A stretch of 64,000 nt of DNA from Neoroseomonas terrae (lineage in GTDB: Bacteria; Pseudomonadota; Alphaproteobacteria; Acetobacterales; Acetobacteraceae): the NCBI RefSeq assembly GCF_018129025.1, contig NZ_JAAEDI010000011.1:124001-188000 (forward strand). Direction: 5' to 3'. Below, piece after piece: positions 1 through 8,499 of this stretch. The notes under the pieces were generated by a model. That model was not told where the DNA came from. It saw nothing but the letters and a program-made list of their open reading frames with translations, and did not search any database. Numbering within the stretch: position 1 is the stretch's first letter; the number at the start of each line of letters is the position of its first letter. Position numbers and translations under genes: made by a program.

Positions 1-1105
1 TCTTCACCTGGTTCGGGAAGATGCGGCGCATCTGCTCGGACGGCATGTCCGCCTGCACGGTCAGCACGAACTGGCTGGCGCGCAGCAGGTTGCGGTCGAC
101 GATCGGGCCGACGCGCACGCCGAACTGGCGTTCCTGCAGCGGGATCGAGACGGCGTTGGTCTCGAGCACCATCGACAGCGAGCGACGGAGGTCGGCGACG
201 ACCGGCGCGAAGGAACGCTGCAGATCCTCATGCCGATAGGCCGGATAGGTCGCGGCCATGCGCTTCGGGTCGGTGAAGGTGGCGAGTTCGCCGGCCAGCT
301 GCACCAGCGCCGCATAGAGCGATTCCGGATGCACATTGCCCGCATCGGCCCAATGCGCGAGCAGCGGCTGCCAGCGGTTCACCGCCTGGAGGAGCAGGAA
401 GTCCGCGACCTCGGCCACGCCGCGCGCGCCGGGCTGCGACAGCCGCGCGCCAAGCGCCTCGGCCCGCTGGCCGAGCATGCCGACCAATTCGCCGACGAGA
501 TTCGCCAACGGCGGTGTCGCCGAGACGCGCAGGCAGGGCGGGATGAAACGGTCGTCCACGACGACGCGCCGGTCGGCCTGCACCTCGACCACGCGGGTCA
601 GACCGATCGTCGAGAAGCCGGCGCGTTCCTCCGTTTCCAGCATGAAGCGCAGGCGGGGGCGGCCGACCTGAAGCTCACCCGGCACGGTCGCGTCGGAATG
701 CGTGTCGAAGGCCTCGAAGCTGCGCATGCCGTATCGGGCATTCGCCATGTCCGGCCCTTCGGAGAAGGCGATCTCCGGGCTGCCCGGCTGGCGCACCGGC
801 AGCGCCAGGTACACGACGCAGTTGCGCGTGCCCTCAGGCAGGTCGAGCGGCGTCGGCTGGTCGGCATGGCCGGGCACGGAGAAGGCGGTGCCGTCCTCCA
901 TGATGCCGGTGGCGGACGCAATCGCGAACTTCCCCGCCGCCAGCAGGTCACGGTCGAGCGATAGTTCGGTGATGCCCCAGGGGTGCGGCCGCAGAGGCGC
1001 GGCGCGCGCCTGGAGCATCCACTCGAAATGGCGGTCCTGCTGCTGGAAATGCTGCGCCCGGAGGAACATCCCCTCCTGCCAGACTACCTTGTCGTGCCAC
1101 AGCAT
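1..1105 (-). CDS. tssK: T6SS baseplate protein TssK (3' part outside window)
   Basis: TssK links the T6SS baseplate to the membrane complex. The minus-strand frame opens at ATG 1105 and stays open to the window edge, giving about 368 of the usual ~445 residues. The N-terminus contains FLRAQHFQQQDRHFEW (residues 14-29), a hallmark of TssK, and the rest is collinear with the family as I know it. It lies 28 bp downstream of the FHA gene on the same strand, so it is probably the last visible gene of the vgrG-tagH-tssK transcription unit. TssL and TssM would be expected beyond base 1. Its C-terminal domain cannot be judged here. Confidence 0.93.
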   Translation of the reverse strand, partial: MLWHDKVVWQEGMFLRAQHFQQQDRHFEWMLQARAAPLRPHPWGITELSLDRDLLAAGKFAIASATGIMEDGTAFSVPGHADQPTPLDLPEGTRNCVVYLALPVRQPGSPEIAFSEGPDMANARYGMRSFEAFDTHSDATVPGELQVGRPRLRFMLETEERAGFSTIGLTRVVEVQADRRVVVDDRFIPPCLRVSATPPLANLVGELVGMLGQRAEALGARLSQPGARGVAEVADFLLLQAVNRWQPLLAHWADAGNVHPESLYAALVQLAGELATFTDPKRMAATYPAYRHEDLQRSFAPVVADLRRSLSMVLETNAVSIPLQERQFGVRVGPIVDRNLLRASQFVLTVQADMPSEQMRRIFPNQVK

Positions 1106-1133
1106 CCGAAGCCCTGCCCCCTTGTCCTTCGGC

Positions 1134-3290
1134 CTAGCCGTCGCGCCGCGATGCCTGCTCGTAGGCGCGCGCGAATTCCTTGCCGAAGGCGCTGTCGAAA
1201 TCGTCGTCGAACTGTTCAGTCACCTGTTGGTGAAGACGCTTGTAGGCGTCCCACAGGCGTTTGTCCTTGCTCGCGAACAGTCCGCCGCCGCCGCCATCCG
1301 CACCTTCGATCCCCTCGGGCGCCAGTCGTGCCAGCAGGGCGCGCGCGGCCGCTTGGGTGGCGGCGAGCGTCGCCACCTGGTGGGCCGTCAGGTCCTCGAC
1401 CGTCTCGCGCACCGCCCGCGGGCCGCCCTGCGGTCCGGCGGTCAGCAGGGCGGTCAGCGCCTGTTCGTCCGAAGCGGCGAACTTCACCGGGTTGTTGCCG
1501 GCCGAACGCAGCATGGTCTGTTCGATCCGGAACTCACGCTTCACGTCGGCGCGCGCGATCAGCAACTGGCGGAGACCGCCGATCGCCGCATGGAAGGCGG
1601 CGCCGAGGGCGCGCAGCGTGGCTTCCGGGTCGCCCTGGGCGCCGTGGCCCGGCGGCAGCCCAGCCCCGGCGAGGAAGGCAGCGAGGCCGGCATCAGCGCC
1701 CCCGCCCGCCCCGGCGGGGCGCGGCGGCGGAGGGGCCTCCTGAACCGGCCTCGGCGGTGCGGCGCGCGGCGGCTCCACAAACGGGTCCGGCTGCGTGGCC
1801 GGCGGCGGCGCTTGCGGTGCCGCGGCCTGTCGGCCGGCACCCGGGGGCGCGAATCCGGTGGCCGGCGGCGCCGCGAAGGGATCAGGGCCCGCAGGCGGCG
1901 CGGCGAAGGGGTCGGATCCCGCGGGACGCTGCGTCGGCGGCGGTGCGGCGAAGGGGTCCGCCCCACCAGGGTGCTGCCCCGGCGCCGCAAACGGATCAGG
2001 ACCGCCCGGCCGCTGCGCAGGTGGTGCGGCAAACGGATCGGGCCCTGCCGGATGCTGCGCCGGCAGCGGCGCAGCGAAGGGGTCCGCCCCGCCGGGATGC
2101 TGCACCGGCGGCGCCGAAAATGGATCGGAGCCTCCCGGCCGCTGAGCAGGTGGCGCGGCGAACGGATCGGGCCCTGCCGGATGCTGCCCCGGCGGCGGCG
2201 CAGCGAAGGGGTCCGCCGTGCCGGGATGCTGCCCCGGCGGCGCTGCAAACGGATCAGGCCCACCCTGCCGCTGCGCAGGCGGTGCGGCAAACGGATCAGG
2301 CCCACCGTGCCGCTGCGCAGGTGGCGCCGCGAACGGATCGGACCCTGCCGGATGCTGGGCCGGCATCGGCGCCGCGAAGGGTTCCGGCGCCGACGCCCGT
2401 TGCGCCGGCGTCGCCGCCGGGCCGGCGGGCGGGGGCGCGGCCGCCGGGCCGGGCGACAGGTCGATGTTCCAGTCGTCGGGGATGCGCCCGCCGCCACCGG
2501 CAGGCGCTGCGGGCGGCGGGGCCATCGGCGCCGCCGGCGTGGCAGACCCGAAGTCCCAGCTATCCGGGATCGCCGACACCTGCTGCATCGGCTTCGGCGG
2601 CATGAAGGCGTCCGAGGCCGAAGGCCGGTGGTCCGGCATGGACGGACCCTCATTGTACGGGTCGAAGCCACCCGGCAGGCCACCGCTGGTGCCCGGCAGG
2701 CCGGGCATGCCCGCCTCCGGCGGCTTGGCACCGAGATAAGGGTCGCCCGGCAGCCGCGGCTGCAGCGGTTCGTCGCGCGGTGGCGGCCCGCCCCAATGGC
2801 CCTGGCCGCCGCCGCCCTGCGGCGCCCCCCAGCCCGGTGACGCGGCGGGCGCCGCACCCCAGCCCGGCGCCTGGGCCGGCTGATCCCAACTGGGCGACGC
2901 GGCCGGCTGGTCCCATCCGCCGCCCGACGAGGCCGGCGCCCCGCCCCAGGCCGAGCCGGCCGACTGCCCGCCGGCCACGGCGACGCGCACCTCGATCTCA
3001 TAGGCGCCGAGCCGCAGCCGGTCGCCGTCCTCGAGCGGCTTCACCTGGTCGCGCCCCACCGGCGCGTCCGAATGATTCACGAAGGTGCCGTTGGTCGACA
3101 GGTCGCGCAGCTGCCACCCGCCACCGCGGAACTCGACGACGCAATGGTGCTTCGACAACAGCCGGTCCGGGTCGGGCAGTACCCAGCTCGCATCGGCGCC
3201 ACGGCCGATCACGTAATCGCCCCCCGGCACGCGGCGCTGCTCGGGCACCACGCTGTCCGGGCAGCGGATCATGGTGAGGGTCAGTTCCAT
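1134..3290 (-). CDS. tagH: T6SS FHA-domain protein TagH (TIGR03354-like)
   Basis: This is a T6SS regulatory/scaffold protein of about 718 residues. An FHA phosphothreonine-binding domain occupies residues ~20-95 (GRGADASWVLPD, LSKHHCVVEF, STNGTFVN). A very long Pro/Ala/Gly-rich linker follows. The C-terminal ~170 residues form the T6SS-associated domain of FHA proteins (DVKREFRIEQTMLR, NNPVKFAAS, FDSAFGKEFARAYEQ). Two ATGs lie two codons apart, at 3296 and 3290; the GAGGGAG ribosome site sits directly against the first and about 7 bases from the second, so 3290 is preferred. TagH homologues take part in threonine-phosphorylation control of T6SS, but no PpkA or PppA is visible in this window. 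Confidence 0.9.
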   Translation of the reverse strand: MELTLTMIRCPDSVVPEQRRVPGGDYVIGRGADASWVLPDPDRLLSKHHCVVEFRGGGWQLRDLSTNGTFVNHSDAPVGRDQVKPLEDGDRLRLGAYEIEVRVAVAGGQSAGSAWGGAPASSGGGWDQPAASPSWDQPAQAPGWGAAPAASPGWGAPQGGGGQGHWGGPPPRDEPLQPRLPGDPYLGAKPPEAGMPGLPGTSGGLPGGFDPYNEGPSMPDHRPSASDAFMPPKPMQQVSAIPDSWDFGSATPAAPMAPPPAAPAGGGGRIPDDWNIDLSPGPAAAPPPAGPAATPAQRASAPEPFAAPMPAQHPAGSDPFAAPPAQRHGGPDPFAAPPAQRQGGPDPFAAPPGQHPGTADPFAAPPPGQHPAGPDPFAAPPAQRPGGSDPFSAPPVQHPGGADPFAAPLPAQHPAGPDPFAAPPAQRPGGPDPFAAPGQHPGGADPFAAPPPTQRPAGSDPFAAPPAGPDPFAAPPATGFAPPGAGRQAAAPQAPPPATQPDPFVEPPRAAPPRPVQEAPPPPRPAGAGGGADAGLAAFLAGAGLPPGHGAQGDPEATLRALGAAFHAAIGGLRQLLIARADVKREFRIEQTMLRSAGNNPVKFAASDEQALTALLTAGPQGGPRAVRETVEDLTAHQVATLAATQAAARALLARLAPEGIEGADGGGGGLFASKDKRLWDAYKRLHQQVTEQFDDDFDSAFGKEFARAYEQASRRDG
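1850..2400 (-). repeat. In-frame repeat array coding the TagH linker
   Basis: About 16 degenerate units of ~30-45 bp encode variations on QHPAGPDPFAAPP / QRPGGPDPFAAPP. The units differ mainly in the Gln-His/Arg-Pro part and at silent positions. The array accounts for most of the extra length of this FHA protein and is a likely site of copy-number variation by slippage. Confidence 0.85.
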
Positions 3291-3330
3291 CGACATGCTC
3301 CCTCGATTGTTGCCGCCCCGCGGCGTGCCG

Positions 3331-3996
3331 TCACGGTGCCCTCGGTGGTGCGGGCGGCGGCGGCGGCGTGCGCAGCGGCGGGTCCGGCGGTGGGGAGGCA
3401 ACGGGCGGTGGCGGTTCCTCGGCCTGCAGCCGCCCCGCGCCACCGCCCGCGATATCGCGGGCACTGACGACGAAGCGTTCGAGCCGATCCTTCTGCTTGT
3501 CCGGCGCGTGGCGCACCGCGGCAAGCATCACGGAACCCGTCACCGCCGTCGCGGTCAGGTGCTCGGGCGGCGGGACGACCATCTGGCCGTCCGGCGCCAT
3601 GCTGCCGCCGCTCCAGAAAGCGCCCATCGCGGCCCAGGATTCGGGCGTGGCGAACTTCGTCTTCTCCGCCGCCGTCGCGGCCGCGCGGCGGGCCTGCTCG
3701 TCAGGCCGGCGCACCCAGCCTTCCGCAGCGTCGATCGCCGCCGCATCGGTCGGCGGCAGCCCGGCATCGGGGATGGCGCGCGCGCACATGCAGGCCCACC
3801 AGACCGCCTCGCGCTTCGGCAAGGCATGCGCGAGCAGCTTTACGGCATCCTGGTAGCGACCGGCCGCGACCAGACGATCGACGCCGGCGGACGCGGAATC
3901 AGCGCCGGCGATGGCCTTCTCGCCATCCGGATCGAGTTCGAGCCGCGGCACCAGGGGCGCCAACGGCACGGCAAGTTTGGGGGGAATCTGGGTCAT
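3331..3996 (-). CDS. T6SS-linked accessory protein (resembles DUF6931)
   Basis: A 221-residue soluble protein with no signal peptide. Residues ~1-185 look globular and helical (DAVKLLAHALPKREAVWWAC, PDEQARRAAATAAEKT), and the tail is almost pure Pro/Ala. Its ATG (3996-3994) overlaps the vgrG stop (TGATG), so it is translationally coupled to VgrG. Proteins of this kind (DUF6931, from memory) are found beside vgrG in alphaproteobacterial T6SS clusters; a VgrG-loading or adaptor role is inference. The family name should be treated as tentative. Confidence 0.6.
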   Translation of the reverse strand: MTQIPPKLAVPLAPLVPRLELDPDGEKAIAGADSASAGVDRLVAAGRYQDAVKLLAHALPKREAVWWACMCARAIPDAGLPPTDAAAIDAAEGWVRRPDEQARRAAATAAEKTKFATPESWAAMGAFWSGGSMAPDGQMVVPPPEHLTATAVTGSVMLAAVRHAPDKQKDRLERFVVSARDIAGGGAGRLQAEEPPPPVASPPPDPPLRTPPPPPAPPRAP

Positions 3997-6101
3997 CAGT
4001 TGATGAGGACGAGGCCCCCCTTCACGGTCGTCATGGCGCTGGCTTCCACGTTGGTCATCATGCCCTCGACCTTGCTCATCAGCCCCGCCTTCGCCTCGAA
4101 CGACATCTGCGCGTCGTTCTTGATCATCATCGACTTCAGCTCGATCTGGAAGGGCGTCATCTTGATCGAGCTGCCGCCGCAGATCAGGTCGATCGCCTGG
4201 GCTGCCTTCAGGGTGATCTTTCCCGCCTTAGCCTCGACAGCGATGTTGCCGATCTTTGACACATGCGTGATGTCTTTGTTCACCGTCGCCGACTGGTTGC
4301 CGGTGTCGACCACGACGTCCTGGTCGCCCTTCTTGACGTAGAGCGCCGAGTTGCCTTCCTCGACCCAGGTCGACATGTCGCCCTTGTTGACGACCGTGTT
4401 GTAGCTGCCCTTCTCGACGAAGACGCCGAGGTTGCCGGTCTGGACGACGATGTTGCGGTGGCCCTTCTGGATCCACTCGTTGTAGTCGCCCTTCTCGATG
4501 ATGACGTGCTTGTAGCCGGTCTTGACGGTCAGCGTATCGTTGCCATCTCGGATCGTCTCGGTCCGGTTATCCTTGACCAGGACATTCATGTCCTTCTCGG
4601 CCTGGATGTAGAATTCCTCGGACCCCTTGGTGTCGTCGAAGCGCAGGATGTTGGCGTTCGACGTCCCGCCCTTCTTCGACGACCGGGTCGAGAAGCCGCC
4701 CTGTTCTTTCTTGCCGGGCATCGGGAAGGGCGGCGGCGCGTCGTCGCTGTACAGCGAGCCGACGATCACCGGCTTGTCCGGGTCCCCATCCACGAAGCCG
4801 ACCAGCACCTCGTCCCCGATGCGCGGCAGGAAGAAGGTACCACCCCATTTGCCGGCGAAGGGCTGCGCCACGCGCACCCAGATCTCGCAGGCCGTCTGGT
4901 TGTTCGGCCAGTGATGGTCCCACAGGAAGCGGATCTTCACCCGGCCGAGCTTGTCGGTGTGGATCTCCTCCCCCTGCGGGCCGACCACGATGGCCGACTG
5001 CAGCCCCGGCACATGCGGCCGCGGGCGCGGCGACGCGGGACGGAAGGGCCGGTCGTCCGGCATCATGGTGACCGAGCAGGAATAGCCCGACCCCCCGCCA
5101 TCGACGATGTGCGTCTCGTCGAAAGCGCTGTGGACCACCCGCGTCAGCAGCCAGGTCGTCTTCGCGTCCGCGTTGGCGTCGAGTTGGATGTTGATCTTGC
5201 TGCCGGCGATGAGATCCGGGTCGTAGCCGGTCGCCTGCGCGACGTCGGCCTCGGACTCGTAGGTCTGCATCTCGAGCAACGAGGGGCTGCCGTCGGGCCG
5301 CACATGCTGGCCGCCAGGCCAGTGGAACATCTTGAAGCTGGCGTTGTTCGCGACCTGGGTCAGCGCCGTCGGGGTCGTCGAGTCCAGGGGGTTGCTGTGC
5401 TTCTGCAGGTCGTAGTCGAGCGCCTGCACGGCACCCGGCCTCAGCCGCGTCCGGTGGCTGAAGCCGGTCAGCGAATCCCACGCCGCGGCGGAAGCGGTCG
5501 CCTTGTACGGGCCTTCCGAATTCGTCTGGTAGTCGGCCGAGGCCGAGGCGACGAGCATCCGGTGCTCGGTCTCGCTGTGGACGAAGTAGTAGCCGCAGCC
5601 GATCTCGTCCATCAGCCGCTGGCAGAAGTCGAAATCGCTTTCGTTGAACTGCATGCAGTACGGGCGCGTCGTGTCCGGCGCCGACATGAAGGTGGGCTCT
5701 GCAGCCCCCGCCTCCCCGCACAGCTTCTTCACGATGGTCGGCACCGATTCGTTCTGGAACACCCGCGCATCCGAGGTGCGGGTCAGGTTCCAGAAGCTCG
5801 GCACGATCTCGAGCCCGTAGGTCGTGTAGCTGGTGCCGAACTTACCGATCTTGCGGAAGGAGTTGATGATCCCGTTGAAGTGGCGCGGGGGGGACGTGTC
5901 GTCGCGCGCGATCGTCACGGTGGCCGTCTGGCCGATCATGTCCGCGGCAGTAACGGCCGCATCGAGGCTCAGCACCTCCACCTGCACAACATATGGCCGG
6001 GAGATCGCTTCCACAGCTTCAACACGACGCAGGATGAAGCCCTTGTCGACGGATGTGTTGATCCGCAGCAGACGCGATTCCTGGCTCAGCTCGACGGACA
6101 T
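3996..6101 (-). CDS. vgrG: T6SS spike protein VgrG
   Basis: VgrG is the trimeric tip of the T6SS tube. The 701-residue product has the gp27-like region (~20-350, including the FNESDFDFCQRLMDEIGCGY motif), a gp5-like OB domain (~370-455, GPQGEEIHTDKLGRVKIRF) and a C-terminal beta-helix of GD/GN-containing repeats (~500-615). It ends in KGGLVLIN, so there is no C-terminal effector extension and effectors must be cargo or PAAR-borne. ATG 6101 was chosen because AAAGGAG lies 7 bases upstream. The open frame continues to 6314 but lacks a better start. The gene heads the operon with the DUF6931-like gene, tagH and tssK. Confidence 0.95.
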   Translation of the reverse strand: MSVELSQESRLLRINTSVDKGFILRRVEAVEAISRPYVVQVEVLSLDAAVTAADMIGQTATVTIARDDTSPPRHFNGIINSFRKIGKFGTSYTTYGLEIVPSFWNLTRTSDARVFQNESVPTIVKKLCGEAGAAEPTFMSAPDTTRPYCMQFNESDFDFCQRLMDEIGCGYYFVHSETEHRMLVASASADYQTNSEGPYKATASAAAWDSLTGFSHRTRLRPGAVQALDYDLQKHSNPLDSTTPTALTQVANNASFKMFHWPGGQHVRPDGSPSLLEMQTYESEADVAQATGYDPDLIAGSKINIQLDANADAKTTWLLTRVVHSAFDETHIVDGGGSGYSCSVTMMPDDRPFRPASPRPRPHVPGLQSAIVVGPQGEEIHTDKLGRVKIRFLWDHHWPNNQTACEIWVRVAQPFAGKWGGTFFLPRIGDEVLVGFVDGDPDKPVIVGSLYSDDAPPPFPMPGKKEQGGFSTRSSKKGGTSNANILRFDDTKGSEEFYIQAEKDMNVLVKDNRTETIRDGNDTLTVKTGYKHVIIEKGDYNEWIQKGHRNIVVQTGNLGVFVEKGSYNTVVNKGDMSTWVEEGNSALYVKKGDQDVVVDTGNQSATVNKDITHVSKIGNIAVEAKAGKITLKAAQAIDLICGGSSIKMTPFQIELKSMMIKNDAQMSFEAKAGLMSKVEGMMTNVEASAMTTVKGGLVLIN

Positions 6102-6282
6102 CAACCCGCTCCTTTGCCCCGGGGCGCAACATAACCGCCTCTGTCCGCGTCTTGAAACAGTGGCGCCCGGTCCGACACGCCGCAGGATGAAGCGTTTCAG
6201 CCGGGCTGTCCCGGGCAAAGCGTGACCCGGCGGCTTGCGCCTGCGCAAAGCGTGCGGCGTGTCACAGGCGTAGCACAGTGCC

Positions 6283-7632
6283 ATGACCGCGACCGACGAC
6301 CTCGCCCCGGACATCCTGCTGCGCCACGCCGCCCAGCCATTGCCGCGCTACACCAGCTACCCGACCGCGCCGCACTTCGCACCGCTCGACGCCGCGACGC
6401 TGTCGGGCTGGCTGGCGCGTTGCGGGGCGGAGGATGCGCTGTCGCTCTACCTGCATGTGCCGTTCTGCCACGCGCTGTGCTGGTACTGCGGCTGCCACAC
6501 CGCAGTGACGCGCTCCGCCCCGCGCATCGCGCGCTACGCCGAAGCCCTGCTGCGCGAGGCCGAATCGGTCGCCACCCTACTGCCCGCCCATGGCGGGGTG
6601 ACGGCCCTGCATCTCGGCGGCGGCACGCCGACCGCGCTGGGCGGCGAGCGGCTCGCCCGCCTCGTCGGCGCCCTGCGTCGCCTGTTCCCGTTCCGCGACG
6701 ACGCCGAGATCGCCGCCGAGCTCGACCCGCGCAACCTGGACGCCGCGACGATCGAGGCGCTCGCCTCCCTCGGCCTGACGCGGGCAAGCCTCGGCGTGCA
6801 GGACATCAGCCCCGCCGTGCAGGCGCTGATCGGTCGCATCCAGCCCGCCGCGCAGGTGGCCGGCGCGATGCGCGGCCTGCGCGCCGCCGGCATCGGCGGC
6901 ATCAACATGGACCTCATCTATGGCCTGCCGGGCCAGGGCGTCGCGGAGGTCGCGGCCTCCGCCCGCTTCGCCGCCGACAGCGGCGCCGACCGCGTCGCCG
7001 TCTTCGGCTATGCGCACGTCCCCTGGATGAAGGCACACCAGAAGGCGATCCGCTCGGAGGACCTGCCCGATGCCGCCGATCGGCTGCGCCAGGCGGAAGC
7101 CGCGGCAAAGGTGCTGACGGATGCCGGCTACATCGCGATCGGGCTCGACCATTTCGCGCTGCCCGGCGATGCCATGGCCCGCGCCGCTGCCGCCGGCACG
7201 CTGCGGCGCAACTTCCAGGGCTACACCACCGACACCGCACCCTTCCTGCTCGGCTTCGGCGCCTCCGCCATCGGCCGCACGCCCGACGGCTTCACCCAGA
7301 ACGAGGCAGACGAAGGCCGCTGGCTCGCCGCCATCGAGGCCGGATGCCTTCCGGTCGCCCGCGGCCGCGCGCTCAGTGCCGAGGACCGATTGCGCGGCGG
7401 GCTGATCGAACGGGCCATGTGCGACGGGGCGATCACGCTGGATGCCGTGCCGCCCGCAGTGCTCGCCGATGCGGCACCGCGGATCGAAGCACTGCTGGCC
7501 GACGGGCTGCTGCACCAGCGCGACGGACAGTTGGCGCTGACGGAGGCAGGGCGGCCTTTCCTGCGGCACTTCGCCGCCTGCTTCGACGCCTTCCTCAACC
7601 CCGCTGCAGGACGTCACAGCGCGGCGGTTTAG
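6283..7632 (+). CDS. hemN: Oxygen-independent coproporphyrinogen III oxidase (radical SAM)
   Basis: This enzyme decarboxylates coproporphyrinogen III to protoporphyrinogen IX in anaerobic haem synthesis. It has 449 residues, close to the family norm. The N-terminal YTSYPTAPHF substrate motif and the radical-SAM cluster C62-x3-C66-x2-C69-G-C71 are visible, followed by GGGTPT and the HemN C-terminal domain. It is divergent from vgrG, with a 181-bp shared upstream region. No convincing FNR box or ribosome site was found upstream of ATG 6283. Two hairpin repeats follow the stop. Homology to the related CPDH/HemW group is possible, but the full-length HemN pattern favours hemN. Confidence 0.93.
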   Translation: MTATDDLAPDILLRHAAQPLPRYTSYPTAPHFAPLDAATLSGWLARCGAEDALSLYLHVPFCHALCWYCGCHTAVTRSAPRIARYAEALLREAESVATLLPAHGGVTALHLGGGTPTALGGERLARLVGALRRLFPFRDDAEIAAELDPRNLDAATIEALASLGLTRASLGVQDISPAVQALIGRIQPAAQVAGAMRGLRAAGIGGINMDLIYGLPGQGVAEVAASARFAADSGADRVAVFGYAHVPWMKAHQKAIRSEDLPDAADRLRQAEAAAKVLTDAGYIAIGLDHFALPGDAMARAAAAGTLRRNFQGYTTDTAPFLLGFGASAIGRTPDGFTQNEADEGRWLAAIEAGCLPVARGRALSAEDRLRGGLIERAMCDGAITLDAVPPAVLADAAPRIEALLADGLLHQRDGQLALTEAGRPFLRHFAACFDAFLNPAAGRHSAAV

Positions 7633-7644
7633 CGGTAAGGCATC

Positions 7645-7744
7645 CCTGATTGCCCTGCTACTTCCGCGATCGGAGATCGGAGGGGCGCCGCCCCTCCGAA
7701 CCACCCCGCCAGGGGGTTGGACCCCCTGGACCGCAATCTGTTGG
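7645..7744 (+). repeat. Intergenic repeat A, copy 1
   Basis: A ~100-bp element with two strong hairpins. GGAGGGGC pairs with GCCCCTCC, and CCAGGGGGT pairs with ACCCCCTGG. It is nearly identical to 48264-48363, and its 5' third recurs at 21018-21050. It probably also serves as a bidirectional terminator between convergent genes. Confidence 0.85.
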
Positions 7745-7847
7745 TGTCGGGCGCGGCAGGCTTGCTCCCGTTTCAGACACGCTTCGTGCGCAGGGGCGCG
7801 TTCTGGCACGAACCCTGCCAGCGGCGCACCGCACCAAATTGAGGTTT

Positions 7848-7902
7848 GCAAAGGCCCTTCGGCCTTTGCTGGGGTGGCTTGGAGGGGCAACGCCCCTCCA
7901 AC
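7848..7902 (+). repeat. Intergenic repeat B, copy 1
   Basis: A 55-bp element identical base for base to 32768-32822. It contains the hairpins GCAAAGGCC/GGCCTTTGC and TTGGAGGGGC/GCCCCTCCAA. The flanking ~50 bp on the left is also recognisably related between the two copies. Confidence 0.88.
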
Positions 7903-7949
7903 TCGACAGTAGAAGTATCGGTGAAGGAGTTACGCCCTCTCCGGGCGCC

Positions 7950-8318
7950 TCAACGCCCGTCGCACATCCGCGCCAGCATGGCCGTCAGGTCGGCCGGATC
8001 ATACGGCTTCGGCAGCACTAGCGCGTTGCGGTGCGCCGCCGGCAGGCCGGCCGCGCCATAGCCGGTCGCGACAACGAAGGGGATGCCGCGGGCGACGAGC
8101 GCATCAGCGACCGCGACGGAATTCTCGCCCGCGAGGTTGAGGTCGAGCACGGCGGCGTCGGGCGCCTCGCTCTCCAGAACCTCGAGCGCCTGGGCGACTG
8201 ACCGTACCGGACCGATGACGCCGAAGCCTGCATCCTCCAGCGCGTCCTCCACCAGCATCGCCACCAACGCCTCGTCCTCCACCACGAGGATACGGCGCGT
8301 TGACTGGTCAGACGACAT
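7950..8318 (-). CDS. Single-domain response regulator
   Basis: A stand-alone CheY-like receiver of 122 residues. The acidic pocket (VVEDEALV), phospho-acceptor region (DAAVLDLNLAG), the conserved T/S position (VVATGYG) and the lysine in LPKPYDP are all present. There is no output domain, so it probably acts as a phosphorelay partner or competes for a histidine kinase. Single-domain receivers of this type are common alphaproteobacterial partners of HWE/HisKA kinases. ATG 8318 follows AAGGA by 7-8 bases. No kinase is adjacent. Confidence 0.88.
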   Translation of the reverse strand: MSSDQSTRRILVVEDEALVAMLVEDALEDAGFGVIGPVRSVAQALEVLESEAPDAAVLDLNLAGENSVAVADALVARGIPFVVATGYGAAGLPAAHRNALVLPKPYDPADLTAMLARMCDGR

Positions 8319-8499
8319 GCACGAATCCTTCGCTCGGGGCGGCGGCGATGCGCAACCACTTACTGGCATCCACTGCCTGCATCCATAACATGTTCTGCCA
8401 TAATGCGCAGGGCGCCCACCGGCGGATTGGGGCAAACCGCCCGATCCGAAGAAGATCGTTGCAAAACAACGGCTAGAGCCAGAGCGACCAGGAACGCCC

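Larger units (their letters stand above)
7633..7949. other. Intergenic gap filled by two hairpin repeats
   Basis: This is a 317-bp gap between convergent hemN and the response regulator. It holds repeat A (7645-7744) and repeat B (7848-7902), described separately. The rest shows partial similarity to the flank of the 32.7-kb copy of repeat B and has no credible gene. Confidence 0.7.

Noticed and set aside
230-964. Open frame of 244 codons on the plus strand
   Set aside because: It is antisense to tssK, whose minus-strand translation is unmistakable; the text is Arg/Ala-rich shadow sequence.
1850-2400. CRISPR-like array
   Set aside because: Periodic units are in-frame coding repeats without constant repeat length or unique spacers.
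702-2840. 712-codon plus-strand frame
   Set aside because: It lies opposite tagH and consists of RRR-rich low-complexity text produced by the Pro/Ala repeat codons of the other strand.
4263-6134. 623-codon plus-strand frame
   Set aside because: Exact antisense shadow of vgrG; no domain is recognisable and no ribosome site exists.
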